Source: Anaerolineae bacterium
Lineage (GTDB): Bacteria > Chloroflexota > Anaerolineae > J036 > Brachytrichaceae
Reading direction: 5' to 3'
Assembly: GCA_947476335.1 (NCBI GenBank)
Contig: CANJQH010000023.1
Location: 1 to 43,729, forward strand
DNA length: 43,729 nt
Position 1 is the first letter of the stretch. Each line of letters begins with the position of its first letter. The notes beneath the pieces are model-generated. The model was not told where the DNA came from. It searched no databases and saw only the letters and a list, made by a program, of their open reading frames with translations. Shown piece after piece: positions 32,078 to 40,463 of the stretch. The position numbers and the translations under genes were made by a program.

Positions 32078-34228
32078 ATGGCCGATGCTGTGAATCATTC
32101 GTACCTTCTCAACCACGAATACATCGAACGCGTCTACGCCGGCGTGCTGGGCAAAATCATCGGCGTGTACCTCGGCCGGCCCTTCGAAGGCTGGAGCAAT
32201 GCCCGCATCGAGCGCGAGCTCGGCGAGGTGGATTACTACGTCAACGATCGCATGCCGCCGGTCGTCGACCCATCGCTGGGCATCGAACGCGTGCGGCCGC
32301 CGTTCATCGTCACCGACGACGACATCACCGGCACGTTTACATTTTTGCGCACACTTACGGACCAGCGCTGTGATGCGAATCTTACGGCTGAGCAGATCGG
32401 ACAGGCGTGGCTGAACTACATCATCGAGAAGAAAACGATCCTGTGGTGGGGCGGCGTCGGCAACAGCACCGAGCACACGGCCTATCAACGCCTGAAGAAA
32501 GGCGTGCCCGCGCCGCGCAGCGGATCGATCGCACTGAACGGCAAGGTCGTCGCCGAGCAGATCGGCAGCCAGATTTTCATCGACGGCTGGGCGCTCGTGG
32601 CGCCGGGCGACCCGGAACGTGCGGCAGAACTGGCGAAGCGCGCGGCGTCGGTTTCGCACGACGGAGAGGCGATCTACGGCGCACAGGTGCTGGCGGCGAT
32701 GGAGGCGCAGGCGTTCGTCGAACGCGATCTCGGCAAACTGATCGACGTCGCGCTGCGCTTCGTCCCGCGCGACTGCGTGATCGCGCGGCTGATCAACGAC
32801 ATGCGCGAGTGGCGCGAAGAAATCGCCGACTGGCGCCAGGCGCGGCAGCTGCTCGAGCGCGACTACGGCTACGACAAGTACGGCGGCAACTGCCACATGG
32901 TGCCGAACCACGGCGTAATTCATCTGGCGCTGCTCTACGGACAGGACGTGAACCCGGCCGTGAATTTCCAGCGCGCGCTGATGATCGCCAACACCGCCGG
33001 CTGGGATACCGACTGCAACAGCGGCAACGTCGGCTGCCTGCTCGGCATTCGCGACGGACTGGTGGCGATCGATCGCGGGCCGGACTGGCGCGGGCCGGTG
33101 GCCGATCGAATTTACCTGCCGACGGCGGACGGCGGCCGTGCGATCAGCGACGCGGTGATCGAGACGATGCACGTGGTGAACGCGGCGCGCGGCATGCGTG
33201 GCGAAGCGGCGTGGACGCCAAAGGACGGCGCGCGCTTTCACTTTTCGCTGCCGGGCTCGGTGCAGGGCTTTCTGCCGTTCGGCGAAGGCGCCGCGCTATC
33301 GAACGACACTGGGCGGCTGACGATCAAATTCGAAACGGCGGCCGGTGCGCGCACAGCCACGTGGATTCCACAAGATGCGCTGAAGATGCCGGGCTACGAA
33401 CTGCTCGCGGCGCCAACGTTGTATCCAGGCCAGACCGTGCGCGCGCGCGTCCTCGCCGCTGCGACGAATACGGCTCCCGTGCGGGTGAACCTGTGCGCGC
33501 AGATCTACAGCGCTGGCGATGTGCTGGAAGCGCGGCGCAGCGATGTAATGGAGATCGCACCAGGCGCCGAAGCAGCGCTGCAGTGGCTCGTGCCGGATAT
33601 GAGCGGCGACCCAATCGCGACGATTGGCATCGAAGTGAACAGCACAATTGCACAGGCCGGCGCCGTGCATCTCGATTTTCTGACGTGGGATGGCGCGCCC
33701 GATGTGACGCTCCGCCGTGGCAGCGGCACGCTGTGGCCGCGCGCGTGGGTGCAGGCGGTCGATCATTTCCACACCTTCTGGCCGAACAGCGCACCGATCC
33801 GCATTCTGAACGACGACGGCCCGGGACTGCTGATGACCGGCACGAGCGACTGGCGCGACTACGTGGTGCGTGCAGCGCTGACGCCGCACATGTGCGAAGA
33901 CTTCGGACTGTGCGCACGTGTACAGGGGCTGCGCCGGTATTACTCACTGCGTATTGCTCGCAGCGGCAAAGCGCAGCTCGTGCGCACACTGCACGACGAC
34001 GTCGTTCTGGCCGAAGCCGACTGCGCATGCGAATTCGGCCGCGCATATGCGTTTGAACTCGACGTGCGCGGGGCGCAGATCATCGGGCGCGTTGGCGGCA
34101 TCGAGCTGCGCGCGAGCGATGATGCATTCACCGCGGGCGGCATCGCGCTGCGCGTGAGCGACGGGCGCGTGGAGACGGAAGAAATCAAAGTACGCAGTTC
34201 CGAGTTCGGAATGCAGAGTGCGGCGTGA
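32078..34228 (+). CDS. ADP-ribosylglycohydrolase-family protein with C-terminal beta-rich region
   Basis: The first roughly 360 residues of this 716-residue protein match the ADP-ribosylglycohydrolase (DraG/ARH) helical fold: YAGVLGKIIGVYLGRPFEGW, the Mg-binding TDDDITGTF (residues 79-87), VSHDGEAIYGAQ, and AGWDTDCNSGNVGCLLG, which holds the second DTD metal site. The remaining about 350 residues have no motif I know but look beta-rich, perhaps a carbohydrate-binding or jelly-roll region (residues about 550-700). ARH-fold enzymes remove ADP-ribose or hydrolyse related N-glycosides. No signal peptide is seen. The end is coded by a GAGTTCGGAATG repeat-like tract. Confidence 0.83.
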   Translation: MADAVNHSYLLNHEYIERVYAGVLGKIIGVYLGRPFEGWSNARIERELGEVDYYVNDRMPPVVDPSLGIERVRPPFIVTDDDITGTFTFLRTLTDQRCDANLTAEQIGQAWLNYIIEKKTILWWGGVGNSTEHTAYQRLKKGVPAPRSGSIALNGKVVAEQIGSQIFIDGWALVAPGDPERAAELAKRAASVSHDGEAIYGAQVLAAMEAQAFVERDLGKLIDVALRFVPRDCVIARLINDMREWREEIADWRQARQLLERDYGYDKYGGNCHMVPNHGVIHLALLYGQDVNPAVNFQRALMIANTAGWDTDCNSGNVGCLLGIRDGLVAIDRGPDWRGPVADRIYLPTADGGRAISDAVIETMHVVNAARGMRGEAAWTPKDGARFHFSLPGSVQGFLPFGEGAALSNDTGRLTIKFETAAGARTATWIPQDALKMPGYELLAAPTLYPGQTVRARVLAAATNTAPVRVNLCAQIYSAGDVLEARRSDVMEIAPGAEAALQWLVPDMSGDPIATIGIEVNSTIAQAGAVHLDFLTWDGAPDVTLRRGSGTLWPRAWVQAVDHFHTFWPNSAPIRILNDDGPGLLMTGTSDWRDYVVRAALTPHMCEDFGLCARVQGLRRYYSLRIARSGKAQLVRTLHDDVVLAEADCACEFGRAYAFELDVRGAQIIGRVGGIELRASDDAFTAGGIALRVSDGRVETEEIKVRSSEFGMQSAA

Positions 34229-34231
34229 GTC

Positions 34232-34546
34232 ATGAATCATTACCTCAAGAACGAATTCATGAAAATCAAACCTGAAAACTTCGGAGGCGATTTCGATGAT
34301 TTTCTGCGGGACGACGGCATCTACGAAGATGTCGTCGCGGCGGCGATCAAACGCGTGGTTGCGCTGCAGATTAAAGATGAAATGAAGCGCCGCCAAATCA
34401 CGAAGAGCGAGATGGCCGAGCGCATGCATACGAGCCGCGCCGCGCTCGATCGGCTGCTTGATCCGGACAACACGTCGCTGACGTTGTCGACGCTGGGCAA
34501 GGCGGCGCAGGCGCTGGGGAAGAAGCTGCGCGTGGAGCTGGAGTAG
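34232..34546 (+). CDS. XRE-family HTH regulator (antitoxin-like, solo)
   Basis: The 104-residue product carries an XRE-type helix-turn-helix in its C-terminal half (EMKRRQITKSEMAERMHTSRAALDRLLDPDNTSLTLSTLGKAAQAL). It ends KKLRVELE, like HigA-type antitoxins. The N-terminal 40 residues are acidic and of unknown role. The start may be ATG 34232, or ATG 34259, which gives a shorter MKIKPENF start. No RelE/HigB-like toxin is next to it. It lies 3 bp after the ADP-ribosylglycohydrolase-like gene and may be co-transcribed with it. Confidence 0.85.
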   Translation: MNHYLKNEFMKIKPENFGGDFDDFLRDDGIYEDVVAAAIKRVVALQIKDEMKRRQITKSEMAERMHTSRAALDRLLDPDNTSLTLSTLGKAAQALGKKLRVELE

Positions 34547-34554
34547 TCCACGCG

Positions 34555-35310
34555 TCACAGCTCGATGACCACGCCGAAGCGGCCGGTGCGGCCTTGTTCG
34601 GCGCGATGCGAAAACCATTCGTGCGTGTCGGAGGCGGTGCAGATCGCGGCCGTTTCGATGACGCCGACGCCGGCGTCGTGCAGCTGCCGGCGCGCGGCGC
34701 GCCACAGATCGACGCGCGGCTTTGCATCGAGTGTTTCGATCACGACAGGCTCGTCGACGGCGCGCTGAATTTCAGCCGCCACGTCAGCACCGACCTCGAA
34801 CTTCTGCGGGCCGATGGACGGGCCGATGCCGGCGACGATATCAGCTGGATCGCAGCCGAAGGCATCGTGCATGGCGCGCACGGTGGCGGGCAGTACGCCA
34901 TTGGCGACGCCTTTCCAGCCGGCGTGCGCGATGCCGATCACGTCGCGGCGGCGATCATGAAAAAGCACCGGGATGCAATCGGCGAAGCGCAGGGTGAGCG
35001 CCATGCCGCGTGCGGAAGTGATCATCGCATCGGCATGCACATCATCGTGTCCGAGATCGCGCTCATCGACGACGCGCACATGATTACCGTGCACCAGCCA
35101 CGAGGTGAGCCAGCGCTGCGTGTGCATGGCAGCCATCATGCGGCGGCGATTTTCGACGACCGGCTCCTGCGCATCGCCGGTGCTGCGGCTGAGATTGAGT
35201 GACGACCAGACGCTCTCACTCACACCGCCGAGGCGCGTGAATACGCCATGCGTGATCGGCAGCGCGTCGAAGGTGTACCAGGCGAGGGATTGATCAGTGT
35301 GGCGGTGCAT
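34555..35310 (-). CDS. pgeF: Laccase-domain (YfiH/PgeF) purine nucleoside phosphorylase-like protein
   Basis: The 251-residue protein has the YfiH fold, named polyphenol oxidase in old annotations. Members act on purine nucleosides or edit peptidoglycan precursors. Seen are the HGVFTRLGGVSESVWSSLNL start, LVHGNHVRVV, FADCIPVLFHD with the active-site Cys, IGIAHAGWKGV with the His, and GIGPSIGPQKFEVG. The metal-site residues (His, Cys, His) are all present. ATG 35310 is chosen because the open frame upstream runs through a repeat. It is convergent with the XRE gene. Confidence 0.9.
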   Translation of the reverse strand: MHRHTDQSLAWYTFDALPITHGVFTRLGGVSESVWSSLNLSRSTGDAQEPVVENRRRMMAAMHTQRWLTSWLVHGNHVRVVDERDLGHDDVHADAMITSARGMALTLRFADCIPVLFHDRRRDVIGIAHAGWKGVANGVLPATVRAMHDAFGCDPADIVAGIGPSIGPQKFEVGADVAAEIQRAVDEPVVIETLDAKPRVDLWRAARRQLHDAGVGVIETAAICTASDTHEWFSHRAEQGRTGRFGVVIEL

Positions 35311-35321
35311 GAGGTTGAAGT

Positions 35322-35372
35322 GGATAGTGATAGTGGATAGTGGACAGGCGAAACTATCTACTATCACTATCC
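35322..35372. repeat. Inverted pair of GATAGTG heptamer repeats
   Basis: GGATAGTGATAGTGGATAGT (35323-35342) is followed after an 11-base loop by ACTATCTACTATCACTATCC (35352-35371), giving nearly perfect 20-bp arms made of 7-bp units. It lies between the ACT-domain gene and pgeF, both minus strand, and contains the ACT gene stop. The same heptamer occurs at 39082-39125. Confidence 0.88.
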
Positions 35373-36047
35373 GCGCGGATCCGTGTCATAGAAAAAGCGA
35401 GGTCGGCCGGCGAGCGTTTCGAATTTTAGCGGCAGCGTCATGCCGAAGCGGGCTTCGTTCGGCACGCGCGCCCATTTGCCGAGCAGCGCGCGCACGCGTT
35501 CGACGACGGCGGCGGGCATGTCTGAAGTCATCCAGACGAGATTTTCGAAGGTGACGATCCAGCGATCCTGTTCAGCTTCGTAGGCGTGTGCGCGCGCTTC
35601 GAAATGCGCTCCGAAGCGGGTGTTGTTCGGCAGGCGCCAGCTGAGCTTGACGAGCATCGGCGCTTCCGGTTCGCGCACGACATGGTCGGCGCGCACGAGA
35701 GCGGTGATGGCAGGCTGCAGCGTTTCTTCACGCACGAGGACGTAGTCGGTGTCGAACGTGGAGAGCGCGAAGATCGGAATTTTCGCATCGGCCAGCGGGG
35801 CGGCGAGCGAGGCGAGCACACCGGTGAGCGAGAGGTCGAGCGGCCCCTGCACGCGCAGGCTGCGCCAGCCACGTTCGACACGTTCAAGATCCGCCGGCAC
35901 AGCCGATTCCGTGCAGACGATCGACAGCTCCTGCGGCGTGCGCGTGATCGAGAAGAACTGCGCCTGCACCGCCCACACTGGGACGGGTGAGCCTGCGTCG
36001 AAGCGGCAGATGGCCAGGCGGTCGGGTGAGAGATCGAGGGAAGACAT
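35367..36047 (-). CDS. ACT-domain (CASTOR-like) protein
   Basis: The first about 130 residues of this 226-residue protein match the tandem ACT/CASTOR-type amino-acid-sensing domain found in small bacterial proteins: LSPDRLAICRFD, FFSITRTPQELSIVC, VERGWRSLRVQGPLDLSLTGVLASLAAPLADAKIPIFALSTFDTDYVLV. The C-terminal about 90 residues (WRLPNNTRFGAHFEARAHAYEAEQDRW and after) form an additional domain I do not recognise. It may bind an amino acid, but the role is unknown. ATG 36047 follows a run of heptamer repeats. Confidence 0.8.
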   Translation of the reverse strand: MSSLDLSPDRLAICRFDAGSPVPVWAVQAQFFSITRTPQELSIVCTESAVPADLERVERGWRSLRVQGPLDLSLTGVLASLAAPLADAKIPIFALSTFDTDYVLVREETLQPAITALVRADHVVREPEAPMLVKLSWRLPNNTRFGAHFEARAHAYEAEQDRWIVTFENLVWMTSDMPAAVVERVRALLGKWARVPNEARFGMTLPLKFETLAGRPRFFYDTDPRG

Positions 36048-36172
36048 TTCAGATTTCAGATTTCAGATTTGAAGAAACTGTTCCACAGTGTACGAGTGAT
36101 CGTTGTGCTTCCATCTAAAATCTAAAATCTAAAATCTGAAATCTGAAATCTGAAATCTGAAATCTGAAATTC
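36048..36172. repeat. Inverted pair of AAATCTG heptamer repeats
   Basis: TTTCAGATTTCAGATTTCAG units (36048-36070) face about eight units of AAATCTA/AAATCTG (36117-36169), leaving a 46-base spacer. The array sits between two divergent genes, directly before the ATG of the propeller gene, so it lies in both promoter regions. A leftover GAAATCTGAAATC occurs at 37551-37563 right after that gene. Confidence 0.9.
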
Positions 36173-36174
36173 CC

Positions 36175-37551
36175 ATGACTTCCCTCGACCGCATCGCTCT
36201 TGCTGTAATTGGCGCACTGATCGTGATGATCGGCGGCGTCGTCGTGCGTGGAGACCGCATGGGGGCGACGGTGACGGTGAGTGCGCCGAGCGACGGCGCG
36301 GCGGCAGTTTCGACACGCAGCGCAATTCGCTTCATCTTTGCCGAGGCGATGAATGTGACAACGCTGCGAGATCGCATTGAAGTACGGCCAGCTGTGTCGG
36401 GCACGTTGCGTGCTGCGGGAAGTGCGCTCACATTTACGCCAGCGCGGGCGCTGCAGCCGGACACCGAGTACGAAGTGACGCTGCGTGCGGGGGGGACGAG
36501 CGTGCGCGGGCGCGCGATGCTGCGCGACTACACATTGCATTTTCGTACACGCCGCGCGCGCGTGGCGTACCTTTCACCCTCACAGCATGCGGCAAATCTT
36601 TTTCTGCTCGACGCAGAGACAAACGCAGTGCAGCGCATCACCAGCGAACCGTACGGCGTACACGACTACGCAATTGCCCCGAACGGCGAGCGCGCGGTGA
36701 TTTCAGTCAACCGCAGCGACGATGGCGAGCGTGACCTGTGGCTGGTTGCACTCGACGGCGGCAGCCGCGAGCAACTGCTGCGCTGCGACAACCAGGTATG
36801 CCAGAGCCCAAGCTGGTCGGCCGACGGCACACGCATCGCATTCGAGCGGCGCGAGCTGGTGCAGCGCGCGATCGGACGACTGCCGGGGCCGGCGCGCATC
36901 TGGCTGATGGACGTAGCAACGCGCGAGAGCGTGCCGCTGTTCGCCGATTCGCAGCGCATCGGTTCGCTGCCGATGTGGTCGCCGGTGGATGACCGCCTGG
37001 CGTTCGTCGATATGAACGAGAGTGCGATCACGATCATCGACACATCGGCGCCGGCCGATCCGAAATCGAGCGTGCAACTGCCGAGCAATTTAGGCGACCC
37101 AGGTGCATGGTCGCCGGACGGGACGCAGCTGATTTATCCGGACATCACGCCGCTGGAGGACCGCGGCTACAACCAGGTGCTGCGCGCTGATTTTGCGCGC
37201 GACGTGATCACGACAGTGTTTCCGATCAGCACGGTGAACGACGCAGCAGTGACGTGGGCCCCGTCGGGCGAGCGTATCGCGTTCAGCCGGCAGGAGGCCG
37301 GTTCGCGTGCGCTGATCGGTGCGCAGATCTGGACGGCGCGGCCGGATGGTTCCAACACGCAGAGGTTGACCGAAGAATTTGCATTCAGCCATTTCGATCT
37401 ATCGTGGAGCCCGGACGAACGAGAGATCATCGCGCAGCGCTTCGAGCTGGCGCAGCCGTATGCGAAACCGCAGGTATGGCTGACGGACGTAGCCACTGGC
37501 AAAGGACGAGCGTTGGCGGAGGATGCGATGCAGCCGAGCTGGGCACCGTGA
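36175..37551 (+). CDS. TolB-like beta-propeller protein with Ig-like domain, membrane-anchored
   Basis: The 458-residue protein has an N-terminal membrane anchor (residues 6-25, IALAVIGALIVMIGGVVV). A Big_5-type Ig-like domain follows (about 30-125, APSDGAAAVSTRSAIRFIFAEAMN and TFTPARALQPDTEYEVTL). The rest is a PD40/TolB-type propeller of about six blades with repeated WSxDGxxIAF motifs (PSWSADGTRIAFER, GAWSPDGTQLIYPD, VTWAPSGERIAFSR, LSWSPDEREIIAQ). Such proteins face the cell exterior and bind proteins or polysaccharides. No catalytic residues were seen. It follows the heptamer array by 3 bp. Confidence 0.85.
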   Translation: MTSLDRIALAVIGALIVMIGGVVVRGDRMGATVTVSAPSDGAAAVSTRSAIRFIFAEAMNVTTLRDRIEVRPAVSGTLRAAGSALTFTPARALQPDTEYEVTLRAGGTSVRGRAMLRDYTLHFRTRRARVAYLSPSQHAANLFLLDAETNAVQRITSEPYGVHDYAIAPNGERAVISVNRSDDGERDLWLVALDGGSREQLLRCDNQVCQSPSWSADGTRIAFERRELVQRAIGRLPGPARIWLMDVATRESVPLFADSQRIGSLPMWSPVDDRLAFVDMNESAITIIDTSAPADPKSSVQLPSNLGDPGAWSPDGTQLIYPDITPLEDRGYNQVLRADFARDVITTVFPISTVNDAAVTWAPSGERIAFSRQEAGSRALIGAQIWTARPDGSNTQRLTEEFAFSHFDLSWSPDEREIIAQRFELAQPYAKPQVWLTDVATGKGRALAEDAMQPSWAP

Positions 37552-37583
37552 AATCTGAAATCCTTAACCAATCCCCGTTGCTC

Positions 37584-37604
37584 ACGCGGCCTGTACGGCC
37601 GCGT
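37584..37604. terminator. Hairpin between convergent genes
   Basis: ACGCGGCC and GGCCGCGT pair perfectly around a 5-base loop in the 135-bp gap between the propeller gene and the first MFS gene, which converge. A second longer pairing (CGCAGGAAG with CTTCCTGCG, about 37608-37673) lies beside it. No T-run is seen, so a bidirectional terminator is only probable. Confidence 0.4.
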
Positions 37605-37686
37605 CGCCGCAGGAAGTCGTGCTATCGGCGCGGTCGCCGGCCGGCGTGCGCTGATAACAGCGGCTTCCTGCGTTTGGAAATTTTTT

Positions 37687-39042
37687 CTATTCCCTTCTCG
37701 CTTTCGGCAGCCGCATAGCGATGACGAAGCCGGCGAGGGCTGAAGCTGTGGCGAGGCCAAAGACGGCTGGATAGGCGGCGCTGTTGCTGCCGGAGCGCTG
37801 AAGAAAGTCGATCAGCAGGCCGCCGATCAGCGGCATGAGTGCGGCGGTGCCACCGATCGAGCTGACCGAGCCGATGTACATCGGCCGGTCGACCTCGGCG
37901 GCAATGTCCTGCGTATAGCTGAAGAAGCCAAGCTGCCCGGAGCGGTTGACTGCGCCGTTGAGGCCCATGATCAGCACGAGAAGCGCATAGGCGATGGGTC
38001 CGGACAACCCGCTGAGGGCGACGAGCAACGCCAGCAGCGGTGCGGTGAGCTGCATAAAGCCGGCGGCCTGAATCACGCGCCGCGAGCCGAAGCGCATCGC
38101 CAGCCAGCCGAAGATCGACGTACCGAGCAGCCCGCCGACGACGATGGCGATGCTGAACACGCCGACAGCCGCTTCGGGAAGCTTGAGCTGTTCGCGCGCA
38201 AACACCACGTAGAACGCCGCCGCCATGTTCTCGATGCCCATGAACAGCCGCGCTGCAAGCGTACGCCGCAGCACCGCGTCGTTGCGGACGATGTGGAGCA
38301 GATGCTGCAGGAAAGAAGGACCGCCGACCGCCGACCGCTGACCGCCGTTTTCCGTCGGCAGTCGGCGGTCGGCGGTCGGCGGTCCTTCTTCCACCCCTGC
38401 CGGCCGCTCGCGGATGAACAGCATGCACACCAGCGAAAGCATATAGAACGCAAAGGCCAGCATCAGCAGCACGGCGTAATTCAGCGGAAATGGCAAGTCG
38501 CTGGCCAGCACGCGTTCGACGACGAAGCCGGCGCCGAGGCCGCCGATCGAGGCCAGCAGCGCGTTGATTGTGATGACGCGGCTGCGCACACGCGGAGAAA
38601 GCGCCCTGCCCTGCATGTCGAACCAGGCCGTGGTGGTCACGCCGTCGGTCGCTGCAAACACGAAGATGCCGATCAGCAGCAGCCAGACGGACAGCGTCGG
38701 CGACTGGCCGCGGTCGATCCACAGCCACATCGCGAGCAGGAAGATGATCGGCCGCGAGATGGCGGACGGGATCGTAGCGTACGGCTTCATGCGCGGCTTG
38801 CCGTGCACCAGGCGCGCCGCCCACAGCTGCGGCAGCAGCCAGCCGACGTTCCATGAAAGCGAGATCGCGCCGATCAGCGCCTTGTCGCTGGTGAACCCGG
38901 ACGCCAGTGCGATCAGCACCGTGGTCATCGGCATGAAATACACGCCGATATTGAAAAACATCGAATCGCCACCGAAGGCGAGCTGGTTGCGGAGCAAATC
39001 GAGGGGGACGGGCTTCGCCGCGTTCGTAGACACAGGGGGCAT
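37687..39042 (-). CDS. MFS transporter (paralogue 1)
   Basis: The 451-residue protein has twelve hydrophobic segments. It starts with PVPLDLLRNQLAFGGDSMFFNIGVYF, a first helix shared almost word for word with the next gene. The central loop between helices 6 and 7 carries an insertion (GPPTADRRLPTENGGQRSAVGG) encoded by the palindrome at 38311-38392. The second half has AFYVVFAREQLKLPEAAVGVFSIA and GLNGAVNRSGQLGFFSYTQDI. The substrate is unknown. The tandem arrangement with the paralogue at 39111-40463 indicates duplication. Confidence 0.85.
   Translation of the reverse strand: MPPVSTNAAKPVPLDLLRNQLAFGGDSMFFNIGVYFMPMTTVLIALASGFTSDKALIGAISLSWNVGWLLPQLWAARLVHGKPRMKPYATIPSAISRPIIFLLAMWLWIDRGQSPTLSVWLLLIGIFVFAATDGVTTTAWFDMQGRALSPRVRSRVITINALLASIGGLGAGFVVERVLASDLPFPLNYAVLLMLAFAFYMLSLVCMLFIRERPAGVEEGPPTADRRLPTENGGQRSAVGGPSFLQHLLHIVRNDAVLRRTLAARLFMGIENMAAAFYVVFAREQLKLPEAAVGVFSIAIVVGGLLGTSIFGWLAMRFGSRRVIQAAGFMQLTAPLLALLVALSGLSGPIAYALLVLIMGLNGAVNRSGQLGFFSYTQDIAAEVDRPMYIGSVSSIGGTAALMPLIGGLLIDFLQRSGSNSAAYPAVFGLATASALAGFVIAMRLPKARRE
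38311..38392. repeat. In-frame GGCGGTC-type palindrome inside the MFS gene
   Basis: Arms of 36 bases (38311-38346 and 38357-38392, about 33 paired) made of GACCGCC heptamers enclose a 10-base loop. It lies exactly in the central cytoplasmic loop and keeps the frame. It is closely related to the intergenic palindrome after ftsK (10106-10171). Confidence 0.9.
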
Positions 39043-39081
39043 TATCGGTGGGGGAAGTGGATGGCAGGTAACTCATTCAAT

Positions 39082-39125
39082 GATCTACCCACTATCACTA
39101 TCTACTATCACTATCTACTATCCAC
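39082..39125. repeat. GATAGTG heptamer repeats at the end of the second MFS gene
   Basis: Units of CACTATC/TACTATC are repeated about five times (39087-39121), overlapping the C-terminal codons and stop of the gene at 39111-40463. They are the same heptamer as at 35322-35372, but without a clear inverted partner here. Confidence 0.8.
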
Positions 39126-40463
39126 TCTTCTCGGCTTCGGCAGCCCGAACGACAGCACGGCACCGATGCCGGCGCTGAAGGCAGCGAGGGCGAACACGGT
39201 CGGATATGCGGCGAAAGGCATTCCGCTGCGCTGGAGGCCGTCGATGATGACGCCGCCGAGCAGCGGCAGGAGCGAGGCGACGCCGCTCATGGCCGTCATC
39301 GCGCTGATGTACATCGGCCGGTCGATTTCGGGGGCGCAGTCCTGCGTGTAGCTGAAGTAGCCGAGTGGGTTCGAGCGAGCGACCGCGCCGTTCAGCGCCA
39401 TGATGATGATCAGCACGTACGAGGTCGTCGGGCCGACGATGCCGCTCACTGCCACTGCCAGCGCAGCCGTCGGCGCAAGGAACTGCATGACGCCGGCCAC
39501 CTGGATCACACGCCGCGAACCGAAGCGCATTGCTGCGGACCCAAGCACGATGATGCCGATCAACCCACCGGCGACGATGGCGATGCTGAATACGCCAACC
39601 GCCGACTCCGGCAGCTTCAACTGCTCGCGCGCAAAGACGACGTAAAACGCCGCCGCCATGCTCTCGACGCCGGTGAACAGACGCGCGAGCAGCGTGCGCC
39701 GCAACACTGCGTCGCTGCGCACGCTGTGGAGCAGATGCTGCAGGAAGCTGACTTCAGACGACGGGCGGCGGACGACCAACGGCGATTCGCTGCCGTCCAT
39801 CGTCCGGCGTCCGTCGTCTTCTCCCGCCGGCCGCTCTTGAATCATCGACATGCACAGCAGGGCCAACATGTAAAACACAGCTGCGATCGCCAGCAGCACG
39901 GCGTAGTTCATCGGGAAGGGCAGATTCTCGTTCGCCAGCACGCGTTCGACCACGAACCCTGCGCCGAGGCCGCCGATCGCCGAAAGCAGCGAATTGATCG
40001 TGAGCACGCGGCTGCGCACGCGCGGCGAAAGCGCGCGGCCGACCATGTCCCAGCCGGCCGTCGCCGTCACGCCGTCCGACATGCAGAACAGCGTGATGCC
40101 GATCAGCAGCAGCCACACCGACAGCAGCGGCGACTGGCCGCGGTCGATCCAGAGCCAGAGCGCGAGCAGGAAGATGATCGGCCGCGACAGCGCCGCCGGG
40201 ATCAGCGCGTACGGCCGCATGCGCGGTTTGCCGCGCATCATGCGCGCCGCCCACAGCTGCGGCGCCATCCAACCGACGTACCAGGCCAGCGAAATCGCAC
40301 CGATCAGCGTTTTGTCGGAGGTGAACCCCGCCGCCAGCGCGCTGAGCACGGTGGTCACCGGCATGAAGTACATGCCGATGTTGAAAAACATCGAATCGCC
40401 ACCGAAGGCGAGCTGGTTGCGGAGCAAATCGAGGGGGACGGGCCTGGCTTCGTGGGTGGGCAC
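39111..40463 (-). CDS. MFS transporter (paralogue 2)
   Basis: This 450-residue paralogue of the preceding MFS protein shares long identical stretches (LLRNQLAFGGDSMFFNIG, RPIIFLLA-LWLWIDRGQSP, EQLKLPESAVGVFSIAIVAGG). The preferred start is GTG 40463-40461 because it aligns with the ATG of paralogue 1; the frame is open further upstream without homology. Its central loop also holds an insertion (GRRTMDGSESPLVVRRPSS), encoded by a different palindrome (39756-39819). Twelve membrane segments are expected. The substrate is unknown. Confidence 0.84.
   Translation of the reverse strand: MPTHEARPVPLDLLRNQLAFGGDSMFFNIGMYFMPVTTVLSALAAGFTSDKTLIGAISLAWYVGWMAPQLWAARMMRGKPRMRPYALIPAALSRPIIFLLALWLWIDRGQSPLLSVWLLLIGITLFCMSDGVTATAGWDMVGRALSPRVRSRVLTINSLLSAIGGLGAGFVVERVLANENLPFPMNYAVLLAIAAVFYMLALLCMSMIQERPAGEDDGRRTMDGSESPLVVRRPSSEVSFLQHLLHSVRSDAVLRRTLLARLFTGVESMAAAFYVVFAREQLKLPESAVGVFSIAIVAGGLIGIIVLGSAAMRFGSRRVIQVAGVMQFLAPTAALAVAVSGIVGPTTSYVLIIIMALNGAVARSNPLGYFSYTQDCAPEIDRPMYISAMTAMSGVASLLPLLGGVIIDGLQRSGMPFAAYPTVFALAAFSAGIGAVLSFGLPKPRRVDSR
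39756..39819. repeat. In-frame AGACGACGG-type palindrome inside the second MFS gene
   Basis: Arms of 20 bases (39756-39775 and 39800-39819, 18 paired) begin AGACGACGG and enclose a 24-base loop. It sits in the same central loop as the palindrome in paralogue 1, but its sequence differs, so the two insertions are independent or one replaced the other. A related tract lies at 40697-40740. Confidence 0.85.

Noticed and set aside
32407..34056. 549-residue Arg-rich frame inside the ADP-ribosylglycohydrolase-like gene
   Set aside because: Same strand, shifted frame, low-complexity composition; a shadow of the real gene.
34232..34546. Complete toxin-antitoxin pair at the XRE gene
   Set aside because: No RelE/HigB-type open frame lies on either side; the neighbours are a 716-residue enzyme and pgeF.
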